NCBI RefSeq assembly: GCF_000381965.1
Contig: NZ_KB908454.1
Location: 221,724-285,723 of the forward strand
Reading direction: 5' to 3'
Origin: Oceanimonas smirnovii ATCC BAA-899
Lineage (GTDB): Bacteria > Pseudomonadota > Gammaproteobacteria > Enterobacterales > Aeromonadaceae
Length of the DNA stretch: 64,000 nucleotides
A program made the position numbers and the translations under genes. This document shows, piece after piece, positions 53,115-61,141 of the stretch. The notes below the pieces were generated by a model, which was not told the origin of the DNA, made no database searches, and saw nothing but the letters and a program-made list of their open reading frames with translations. Position 1 is the first letter of the stretch. Every line of letters starts with the position of its first letter.

Positions 53115-55037
53115 ATGTCGCTGAATAAACAATTGTGGTTGGCGATCCTGGTACTGATGTTATTGGCTTTTATCAGCAGCTTTACTATCAGCACCATGAG
53201 TGCCCGTAATTATTATCAGGAACAGCTGCAGCAGAAGAATATTGATAATGCCAATTCACTGGCACTGACATTATCTCAGGTGGAAAAAGATGATGTTACC
53301 GTGGAATTATTGGTATCGGCCCAGTTTGATACCGGCCACTATCGTCGTATTGAGCTGATAGCGCCATCCGGTGAGGTGCGGCAGCAGAAGGTGTCGGCAT
53401 CAGCGGCACAGCAGCATACTGTGCCGGCCTGGTTTGAGAAGATGGCAGCCTTGTCTGTGCCGGCCGGCGTTGCTCAGGTACAGGATGGCTGGCATCAATA
53501 CGGCACCTTGTATGTTGAAAGCCAGACTCAGGTGGCTTATGCCGCCTTGTGGCAGACCACGCTGCGGCTGACCGCATGGCTGATGCTGGTTGCGGTGTTA
53601 TGTGGTGTGCTGGGCAGCTGGTTGTTAAAACGAATAACCCGGCCGCTGGAAGATGTTGTGAAACAGGCAGAAGCCATTGGCGGACGCCGCTTTATTACCT
53701 CCAACGAGCCCAGAACCCTGGAGTTTGGCCGTTTGGTGCGAGCCATGAACCTGTTGTCGGGCCGGGTGCGTGACATGCTGGAAAATGAGTCTCGCCGGCT
53801 TGAGGCATTACGTTATCAACACCAGCATGATGCGGTAACCGGGCTGGCCAACCGGGAAACCATTAACAGCCAGCTTGATGCGCTGCTGAGTGAAGATGAC
53901 GGCCATCATGGCATGATTCTGGTGCGTATTGCTGATCTCGCCGGTATTAACCGCATGCTGGGGCACGGGCAGACAAATGCGCTGCTGGCTGAGCTGGCAG
54001 GCATATTACAGCGCTGGCCGGAGCAGGAGCGCGCCTTGTTTGCCGGCATGAATGCTGGCAGGCTGAATGGCAGTGATTTTTTGTTATTACTGACAGACAC
54101 TGACGCCTTGCCGGCGTTGAGTGCCGCGCTTGATCAGCGTTTGCGGGAATGGAGCCAGGGGGTGGCTGACGTGCAGCCTGTGTTGCCTCAGGGAGCCTGT
54201 TATTTCACCGCCGGTGAAAGCCGGGGAGACGTCATGAGCCGGATAGACAGTATGCTGGCCGTGGCGGAGCAAGGAGGCGCGACAGGCACAGCCGTAATGG
54301 AAACGGTATCGTCGCGTCATCACTGGAGTGAAGGTGAGTGGCGTGAGCTGCTGAATAACGTGACCACGGCCCATGCGGTTGTTTCCGCACGCTTTCCGGT
54401 ATTAACGCTGGCTGATAATGACTGTTTGCATGAAGAGGCCATGATGCGTGTGCACTGGCAGGGCAGCACCTGGCGGGCCGGTGATATTACGCCCTGGGCC
54501 CGTCGCCTGGGCCGGCTTGCAGAGCTTGATCTGGCCATGGTGGAGCACGTTATTGACGGGCTGAAACATAATGAGCAAAAACCAGTGGCAGTGAATGTAT
54601 CTGTAGATACATTACGCGATGCGGCAGGCCGGCAGCGTCTGGTTAGCTTGCTGAGCAATGCCGGTGGCTTTGCGCCTTTGCTCTGGCTGGAGTTTGCTGA
54701 GCGACATGTGATTGCCGAGCTGGAATTATTTCGTGCGTTTTGTACTGAAGTGAAAGCAACAGGGTGTCATCTTGGTATAGAACGAGCCGGGCGGGATTTT
54801 GCAAAAATTGCGCATCTGGAAGAGCTTGGGCTGGATTATCTTAAGGTTGATGGCTCTTTGCTGGCCGGGCTTGAAGAGAATGAAGGCAACCAGGGGTTCT
54901 TGCGTGGTTTTTGCAGTCTGGGGCACAGCATTGGGTTGTGCATGATTGCAGACGGTGTGCAGGATGCACAGCAGCGTGATTTGCTGCGGGCTCTTGGGTT
55001 TGATGCTGCCGGCGGGCCTGGGATCCGGCCGCTGTGA
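53115..55037 (+). CDS. lapD: LapD-type inside-out c-di-GMP receptor
   Basis: This is a 640-residue membrane receptor. A membrane helix (about 8-28), a periplasmic domain (about 30-145) that would hold LapG, a second helix (about 150-172), HAMP and an S-helix lead to degenerate GGDEF and EAL domains. The GGDEF loop reads RLNGSDF. The EAL signature is EAMMRV, and the DDFGTG loop is replaced by IERAGRDF, so it should bind but not turn over c-di-GMP. Bound c-di-GMP would make it sequester LapG and keep the adhesin on the surface. Confidence 0.93.
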   Translation: MSLNKQLWLAILVLMLLAFISSFTISTMSARNYYQEQLQQKNIDNANSLALTLSQVEKDDVTVELLVSAQFDTGHYRRIELIAPSGEVRQQKVSASAAQQHTVPAWFEKMAALSVPAGVAQVQDGWHQYGTLYVESQTQVAYAALWQTTLRLTAWLMLVAVLCGVLGSWLLKRITRPLEDVVKQAEAIGGRRFITSNEPRTLEFGRLVRAMNLLSGRVRDMLENESRRLEALRYQHQHDAVTGLANRETINSQLDALLSEDDGHHGMILVRIADLAGINRMLGHGQTNALLAELAGILQRWPEQERALFAGMNAGRLNGSDFLLLLTDTDALPALSAALDQRLREWSQGVADVQPVLPQGACYFTAGESRGDVMSRIDSMLAVAEQGGATGTAVMETVSSRHHWSEGEWRELLNNVTTAHAVVSARFPVLTLADNDCLHEEAMMRVHWQGSTWRAGDITPWARRLGRLAELDLAMVEHVIDGLKHNEQKPVAVNVSVDTLRDAAGRQRLVSLLSNAGGFAPLLWLEFAERHVIAELELFRAFCTEVKATGCHLGIERAGRDFAKIAHLEELGLDYLKVDGSLLAGLEENEGNQGFLRGFCSLGHSIGLCMIADGVQDAQQRDLLRALGFDAAGGPGIRPL

Positions 55038-55046
55038 TATAAATAA

Positions 55047-55391
55047 TCAGATCATGGGGATTTGTTCGTCGTCATCATTATCATGGTCACTGAATAAATC
55101 CAGCCGGTATTGCTTGCGCAGGCTTTGTCTGGTGAGCAGTTTTTGCTGAGCCATGGACGGCAGCTCGGTGAACTGAATCAGTTGCTTGTCTATCAGTAAG
55201 TCTATCAAGTCTTCCAGCACCCGCGACATGGCCAGATCAGACGCTTTGAGCGGATCTGATCCGGGCTCTGCCGCTGCGTTAATAAACCGGGCAAGCTCCG
55301 GTGACTGGTCTTCTACAGGCTCACTGATATCCGCGATTTGTTCACGGCTGACCGCACAAATACGCCCGTCTTTGTCTCTTTTTACAAACAT
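55047..55391 (-). CDS. Conserved small protein of the lap locus (function unknown)
   Basis: This is a 114-residue acidic protein, beginning MFVKRDKDGRICAVS and ending in an Asp-rich tail. Central helices read VLEDLIDLLIDKQLIQFTELP. Similar proteins in other gamma-proteobacteria are labelled tryptophan synthase beta-like without evidence of that activity, and no PLP-binding motif is seen. Its start overlaps the stop of the LuxR-type gene (TGATG), so it ends the minus-strand secretion operon. An ATG two codons upstream (55397) is possible. Confidence 0.75.
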   Translation of the reverse strand: MFVKRDKDGRICAVSREQIADISEPVEDQSPELARFINAAAEPGSDPLKASDLAMSRVLEDLIDLLIDKQLIQFTELPSMAQQKLLTRQSLRKQYRLDLFSDHDNDDDEQIPMI

Positions 55392-56008
55392 CAGCATAGT
55401 CCCTGTTCACGTGCCAGTAATACCAGGTGCATGCGATCTCTGGCTCCCAGTTTCTCAAATACAGAGCTTAAATGTGCTTTGACGGTACGCTCGGTAATAT
55501 TCAGTGTGATGGCAATGCGTTTATTACTGCTGCCTTTTATGACCTCAGCGGCAACCTGACGTTCGCGTGTGGTTAATTTGCTGAGCAGCGATTCTTTATC
55601 ACCTGCTGCGCTGCCAGTGTTTTCAAGCATGGGGGAGAGCATGCCTATCATATGAGTGACCAGCTCGGCAGGTAACCACATGCCCCCGGCACAGACAGTT
55701 TGGGCTGCCTGAGTCAGGATCTGCTGACTGGACAAGGCCTCAAGATAGCCTCGGGCTCCTGCGGTCAGTGCCTGGCGCAGCTCATTTATCTGAGGGTTGC
55801 GGGTAATGGCAACAACGGTATTTCCTTGTGCTGTCTGATGCCTGATTTGTGCTTCCCAGCCCGCAACGCCGGTAAGAACCCATATCAGTCCGGCAGGAAC
55901 AGATAACGCTGCCTGATCACTGGCCTCGACCAGGTTTGCATTCGGAAAAGCCTGATGCCAGCGCGGACTGTAAAATCCTTTTTCGGTAATAAATACTGAA
56001 TTTATCAT
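55391..56008 (-). CDS. LuxR-type regulator with degenerate receiver
   Basis: This is a 205-residue protein. The N-terminal half resembles a response-regulator receiver but lacks the phospho-Asp (the strand reads GLIWVLTGVAG) and the acidic pocket. The C-terminal GerE/LuxR helix-turn-helix is well formed (LTTRERQVAAEVIKGSSNKRIAITLNITERTVKAHLSSVF in sequence order). It is like CsgD/VpsT-type regulators with atypical receivers. It overlaps the HlyD-type gene, so it is encoded with the secretion machinery and may control it or the adhesin. The activating signal is unknown. Confidence 0.87.
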   Translation of the reverse strand: MINSVFITEKGFYSPRWHQAFPNANLVEASDQAALSVPAGLIWVLTGVAGWEAQIRHQTAQGNTVVAITRNPQINELRQALTAGARGYLEALSSQQILTQAAQTVCAGGMWLPAELVTHMIGMLSPMLENTGSAAGDKESLLSKLTTRERQVAAEVIKGSSNKRIAITLNITERTVKAHLSSVFEKLGARDRMHLVLLAREQGLC

Positions 56009-57327
56009 CTTTCTGTCATCGCTTTTGAAGTGGCTCTGAGGACGGGTTTCAGCAGGTATTCCAGTACGGTTTTTTTGCCTGTAAGAATATCAACTTCAGT
56101 GACCATGCCGGGAATAATGGTAAGATCGGCAGCAAGGTTGGTTCGTTCAGTGGCCAGGCGCACCAGATAGTAACTGCTGCCCTGATCATCCTTGATGGTA
56201 TCGGCACTGATATGTCTGACTTCCGCATTTAAACCGCCATAAATGGCAAAATCGTAAGCAGTGAATTTAATCATGGCGTCTTGCCCCGGGCGAATAAAGG
56301 CGATGTCTTTGGGCTGAATTCTGGCTTCAATGATGAGCTCATCATCCAGCGGGATCAGTTCAATCACTTCCCGGCCCGGTGACACCACGCCGCCCACGGT
56401 ATTGGCAAACAGCCGTTGCACCGTGCCTCTTACCGGCGCGCGAATCTCGGTTTGCTGTACTCTGTCTTCCAGTGCAGATTCTGCCTCACCCAGTGCATCC
56501 AGCCTGGCTTTTGCTGCCAGATAGTCACGCCGCCATTGATTGGTCACATTAAGTTCTACTTCTCTGAGTTTGTTCTGAGCTTCTTCTATGGCGGCTTCGC
56601 TTCGGCTGATGGCGGCTCTTGCCCGCTCGGCTTCACCACGTGAACGACTGATCTCGCGCTGGATGCGCAGTATATCTACATCGGAAACGGCCCCCAGCTG
56701 CAGCAGCGGACGGGTCACTTTCAGCTCTTGCTGACTGAGCGCCAAAGACTGAGTGTGTTGCCTGAGTTCAGCCTGCGCTTCAACCAGATCCTGCTGGCGC
56801 TGGCTGAGCTGATGATTATAAATGGCAATTTGCTCTTGCAGCTCTTCCTGGCTGGCGCGATACAAGCGCAGTTCCCGGCTGATAAGATCGGGAGCCTGTT
56901 CATGCAGCTCATCGGCAAACACCGGCTCGGTTTGATCAATCAGCGCCTGCAGGCGTGTCACTTCAGCACTGGCCGACAGATATTGAACCTGGCTCTCACG
57001 CAGGTTGGACATGGAGCGGGTTGGATCGATACGCAGCAGTACTTCACCGGCCTCTACGGTTTGGCCTTCTTTCACCAGGATCTGCTGCACAATACCGCCA
57101 TCCAGCGATTGTATTATCTGCAGCTGCCGTGAGGGGATCACCCGGCCCTCTCCCCGTGTTACTTCATCAAGAGAAGCAAAAGCAGACCAGACCAGCAAAG
57201 CAATCAGTACCAGACCCATGGAATAGAGCAAGGCTCTGGCGCGAACGGGTTCCTGCTGCAGGCGGGCCCATTGGGCATCAAGATCCCAGTTTTTGTTGGT
57301 GTGAGGCTGTTTGCTGTTTGGGGTCAT
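56005..57327 (-). CDS. lapC: Type I secretion membrane-fusion protein (HlyD/LapC-like)
   Basis: This is a 440-residue periplasmic adaptor with one N-terminal membrane helix (about 30-52). A lipoyl/barrel-sandwich half is VIPSRQLQIIQSLDGGIV, a long alpha-helical hairpin (about 125-285) contacts the outer-membrane channel, and the C-terminal barrel half contains RAPVRGTVQRL and GREVIELIP. It bridges the ABC permease and the TolC-like channel for one-step export of the giant adhesin. It overlaps both neighbours by 4 bases. Confidence 0.93.
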   Translation of the reverse strand: MTPNSKQPHTNKNWDLDAQWARLQQEPVRARALLYSMGLVLIALLVWSAFASLDEVTRGEGRVIPSRQLQIIQSLDGGIVQQILVKEGQTVEAGEVLLRIDPTRSMSNLRESQVQYLSASAEVTRLQALIDQTEPVFADELHEQAPDLISRELRLYRASQEELQEQIAIYNHQLSQRQQDLVEAQAELRQHTQSLALSQQELKVTRPLLQLGAVSDVDILRIQREISRSRGEAERARAAISRSEAAIEEAQNKLREVELNVTNQWRRDYLAAKARLDALGEAESALEDRVQQTEIRAPVRGTVQRLFANTVGGVVSPGREVIELIPLDDELIIEARIQPKDIAFIRPGQDAMIKFTAYDFAIYGGLNAEVRHISADTIKDDQGSSYYLVRLATERTNLAADLTIIPGMVTEVDILTGKKTVLEYLLKPVLRATSKAMTER

Positions 57328-59465
57328 GCCGCACTCCCGATTTTGCCTTGCCTTAATGCCTCGAGCACTTCTTCTTTTGGCCCGTTGGCAACAATCTGGC
57401 CATTATCAACCACAATGATCCTGTCTACCAAAGACAGCAGTGAACTCCGGTGAGTCACCAGCACCATGGTTTTGCCGTGAGCACATTGTTGCAGACTTTG
57501 TTTTATCTGTTGCTCGTTGCGTTGATCAAGTGATCCTGTGGGCTCATCAAGAAGTAAAATGGGCGCGTCTTTTATCAGTGCTCTGGCAATGGCGATAGAC
57601 TGACGTTGTCCGCCAGATAACAGCTCGCCCCGCTCACCCACCTGCATATCAAAGCCAGAGGGATGGGTGTCGACGAAGTCGGCCAGGCCACTCTGGTTGG
57701 TGGCATGAACAATACGGGCATCATCAACCTGCGACATGCCCATCACCAGGTTATCGCGCAGGGTGCCGTAGAACAGTGATACATCCTGTGGCACATAGCC
57801 CATGGCTCTGCGCAATTCGGCCGGATCCAGCTGGCGAATATCAACGCCGTCTATCAGGATAGTGCCGGCACTGGGCTCATAAAGCCCCATGATCATACGC
57901 TCTATGGTGCTTTTTCCTGAGCCGTTACGCCCGAGAATAGCCACATGCTCTCCTGACTGGATTTTGAAACTGATATTTTGCAGTGCCTGCTTTTCGGCAT
58001 TGGGATAACTGAAGCTGACCTGACGGAACTCGATATCTCCTGCTACCACAGGACGGCTGACTTTATGCTGCCCCTCTGCACGCTCGGTGGGCGTGTCCAT
58101 AATCCGGTTCAGCGTATTCATGGCGGCTACCGCATGATGATATTGAGACAGCAAGGACGCCGCATGGCCTACCGGCCCCATGGCCCGAGAAGACAGCAGG
58201 TAGCAGGCGATAAGTCCGCCTTGCGTAAGCTGACCGTCACGAATGAGATAAACGCCCAGAATAATCAGGCTGACGGCAACCACTTGTTGCGTCCAGTTTG
58301 CACCATTGCTGACCGACGAAGCCAGCAGTCTCATGCGAGCGGTCAGCTTGGAGAGAAATAAAATAGTGCTTTCCCAGGTGCCCTGCATTTTGCTGGCTGC
58401 ACCGGTAATTTTAATGGTTTCAAGATTACTCAGGCACTCTACCAGGGTGGCGTTGCGCATGGCGCTTGCCTGCATCATTTTTTCAGAAAGGCGCTGCATA
58501 CGGCGCTGGGCAATAATGGCATACAGTAAGACGATTAATGCGCCTATTATAATGGGAATAACCATCAGCCAGTTAATAATGGCAATAATGGAGCAGAATA
58601 ATAAAATAAAAGGAAGATCGACCAATGTAACCAGGGTGACTGAGCCAATAAAGCTGCGCACAGATTCAAAAGACTGCACATTACTGGCAAAAGAACCAGC
58701 AGACGCCGGGCGCTGTGACAGCTTCATGTTGAGAATGTGCTCCATAATGGACGCAGAGAGCGTTATATCGGCACGATTTGCTCCCATATCAACAAACCAG
58801 CCTCGCATCAGACGCAGACCCAAGTCGGCACATAGCACAATAAACACGCCGGCAGCCAGCACCCAGAGCGTATGCGTTGCGTGATTGGGTACCACCCTGT
58901 CATATACATTCATCACAAACAGCGGCATGGTGACCGCCAGCAGATTGATCAGAATGGCGGCAATAATAATGTCACGGTAAAGAGGGCGGTTTTGCTTTAT
59001 AACGCTCCAGAACCAGTGTCCTTCGGTACGGAAATTTCCGCTGGTTCCGCGCTCATCAAAATGAAACAGAGGATGAGCATAAATAAGGTTTCCGGAATAC
59101 TGTGGTTCAAGTGTATCAAGAGAGACGGTCACTTCAGCATCCGGCAGGTCGGGCCAGATAACGCTTGCAGTTTTTTGCTGCTGATCAATGCCTGTAATAA
59201 CACAGGCATTGTTATTATTCAGTAAAAGCGTAGCGGGAAGTAATGATGTATTTATGTCGGACAGTGCGTGAACAGAAACTTGGCTGGCAAGCCCGGCCCG
59301 GCGTGCGGCCCGGTGAAAAACTGACGGTGTTAACATGCCATCTGCCAGTGGCAAACCTGCCAGTGCGATGTCGCTGGTAAGCTTTCGCTGGTGCAAACGG
59401 CATAAAATGAGCAAACACCCGAGCAAGGGATCAGCTTGTTGGGTATGGTGTTTTGTTTGTGGCAT
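57324..59465 (-). CDS. lapB: Type I secretion ABC permease/ATPase with C39-like domain (LapB-like)
   Basis: This is a 713-residue exporter. An N-terminal C39-like domain (about 10-130) lacks a convincing catalytic Cys-His pair and probably just binds the substrate. Six membrane helices (about 155-430) and a nucleotide-binding domain follow, with Walker A GRNGSGKST, signature LLSGGQRQSIAIARAL and Walker B ILLLDEPTGSLD. This is the LapB/RTX exporter layout. It would energise secretion of the adhesin encoded divergently at 61142. Confidence 0.93.
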   Translation of the reverse strand: MPQTKHHTQQADPLLGCLLILCRLHQRKLTSDIALAGLPLADGMLTPSVFHRAARRAGLASQVSVHALSDINTSLLPATLLLNNNNACVITGIDQQQKTASVIWPDLPDAEVTVSLDTLEPQYSGNLIYAHPLFHFDERGTSGNFRTEGHWFWSVIKQNRPLYRDIIIAAILINLLAVTMPLFVMNVYDRVVPNHATHTLWVLAAGVFIVLCADLGLRLMRGWFVDMGANRADITLSASIMEHILNMKLSQRPASAGSFASNVQSFESVRSFIGSVTLVTLVDLPFILLFCSIIAIINWLMVIPIIIGALIVLLYAIIAQRRMQRLSEKMMQASAMRNATLVECLSNLETIKITGAASKMQGTWESTILFLSKLTARMRLLASSVSNGANWTQQVVAVSLIILGVYLIRDGQLTQGGLIACYLLSSRAMGPVGHAASLLSQYHHAVAAMNTLNRIMDTPTERAEGQHKVSRPVVAGDIEFRQVSFSYPNAEKQALQNISFKIQSGEHVAILGRNGSGKSTIERMIMGLYEPSAGTILIDGVDIRQLDPAELRRAMGYVPQDVSLFYGTLRDNLVMGMSQVDDARIVHATNQSGLADFVDTHPSGFDMQVGERGELLSGGQRQSIAIARALIKDAPILLLDEPTGSLDQRNEQQIKQSLQQCAHGKTMVLVTHRSSLLSLVDRIIVVDNGQIVANGPKEEVLEALRQGKIGSAA

Positions 59466-59521
59466 TCAAGCTTCCGTATATTCCCCGGCAAGATGCCGGG
59501 GCTGTGATGAATTACCTGCTT

Positions 59522-60931
59522 TTAGCGTAATATTCTGACCTGGCTGATGGCGGAACGGATTTCTTCGGCAGGGCAGGCTGAGTCTGCATCTACGGTAACC
59601 GGCTCTGCTCCCAGATCACTGAGCGAGGGTAACTTATCATTAACTACGCTCAGCGCTGGCAGCAGCTGGCCCATGGCCGCCAGGGTGCGTGCAATGGCGG
59701 TGCCCCTGTCGTAAAGCGCATTGGTATAAGCCCGGCTCGCCTGAAAATATTCGTTCTGGGCGTCGAGCACGTCAAGCAGCGTTCTTTCACTGATGTTAAA
59801 TTGCCCTTGATAGGCAGCTCTTACCCTGTCTGAGGACAGCCGGTGCTGATTAAGAATGGGCAGCTGCTGATCAAGCTTTTGTACATCGTTGTATGCAATT
59901 TGCAGGGTCTGGCGCATATCAACACAGGCTTTGTTGCGCTGATCCTTGGCTCTGTCTACTTCTTCATAGGCTTTATCAACATTTGCCTGATCACGGCCTC
60001 CGCGATACAGGTTGTAGCGAACATCCAGACCAACACGCCCTTCGGTGCGCCGTTCATCGATAGTGCCATCTACATAATCCTGAGTGCCGTATCTGGCATT
60101 AAGGTTAAGTTCCGGATGAAACGCCGCCTGCTGGCTTTCTACAGCAGCTTCCTGGGCGCTGATATTTCGAAGTGCGGCGTGAAATGAAGGGCTGTGTTGA
60201 TAGGCCAGTTGCATGGCGTCGCGCAAGGTCAGCGGTAACTGGCTGTTATTGAGCTCCAGCTCCGGCATGTTTTCCGGTGGCAGCTCTCCGACAATGCGCA
60301 GGTAGCGAGCGGTGACATCATGCAGGTTGGTGGTTTCTGTTAACAGGTTGGACTCTGCAAGCGAAACACGGCCACTTATCTGCTCCAGATCTGCTCTGCG
60401 TGCTACCCCGGCACGGGCACTGGTTTCAATTTGTTCAAAAACATCTACATGGCTGGTTAAGTTGTCTTCCGCCAGGCGCACCAGATCGCGATAGCGCATG
60501 ACATCCTGATAGGCTCTCAGGGTTTCCAATGCAGTGCCATCAATGGTTTCCAGCAATTCAAAGTAACGAACCAGCTGCGCATTCTCAAAACGAGTGACAT
60601 CGTTTGAGGTTTTAAAGCCATCATAGAGCATTTGTACCAGGGAGATTTCTGCGGCACTGCCGGTAAAATCTTCCGGATTGGTGTAGTTGCGCCATTCCTT
60701 ACCATACCCAGCGGTTACATCCACCGTTGGCTTGTATCCGCCTTTGGCAAAGTCGATGTCATATGCCGAGGCATTGAATATTCTCCAGCTGGCCTGAACA
60801 TCAGGATTGGTTGCAATTGCTTTTTCTACAATGCCGGCCGGGCTGGCAGCTGATTCCTGCGCATTCGCAGCTGAAGCCAGTAAGTACGCCCCTGCAAGAA
60901 GAAACAGTGCTCGTGGTTTTGATGGTTGCAT
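59522..60931 (-). CDS. lapE: TolC-family outer-membrane channel for type I secretion (LapE-like)
   Basis: This is a 469-residue outer-membrane efflux protein with a signal peptide ending SAANAQ, followed by two repeats of long helices and beta strands typical of TolC/AggA (YNLYRGGRDQANVDKAYEEV; ISERTLLDVLDAQNEYFQA). A short C-terminal extension contains a Cys. The ATG at 60931 was chosen for the clean signal peptide; in-frame starts at 60997 or 61012 would add a 22-27 residue leader. It is the first gene of the minus-strand secretion operon, divergent from the adhesin. Confidence 0.9.
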   Translation of the reverse strand: MQPSKPRALFLLAGAYLLASAANAQESAASPAGIVEKAIATNPDVQASWRIFNASAYDIDFAKGGYKPTVDVTAGYGKEWRNYTNPEDFTGSAAEISLVQMLYDGFKTSNDVTRFENAQLVRYFELLETIDGTALETLRAYQDVMRYRDLVRLAEDNLTSHVDVFEQIETSARAGVARRADLEQISGRVSLAESNLLTETTNLHDVTARYLRIVGELPPENMPELELNNSQLPLTLRDAMQLAYQHSPSFHAALRNISAQEAAVESQQAAFHPELNLNARYGTQDYVDGTIDERRTEGRVGLDVRYNLYRGGRDQANVDKAYEEVDRAKDQRNKACVDMRQTLQIAYNDVQKLDQQLPILNQHRLSSDRVRAAYQGQFNISERTLLDVLDAQNEYFQASRAYTNALYDRGTAIARTLAAMGQLLPALSVVNDKLPSLSDLGAEPVTVDADSACPAEEIRSAISQVRILR

Positions 60932-61141
60932 GCTGTATGACCTGATCCATTTAATTAGTAGAAGCAACAGTGACTCATTGAAGCTCTGTTTGCTCATATC
61001 CCTGTGCTTCACTTGAAGCTTTAACCCTAGCCTATCTTAAACATCTTTACGTGGATACATACTGTACCAGAGGACAATATTTTCCTGTTTTCTTTACGAT
61101 AAGATGTGGCAATTATCAGAGTTTTATAAGGTTGGCAAGGT

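Noticed and set aside
57324..59465. Active C39 peptidase at the N-terminus of the ABC exporter
   Set aside because: The domain lacks a convincing catalytic Cys-His pair, and the predicted substrate has no Gly-Gly leader, so it is treated as a C39-like docking domain.
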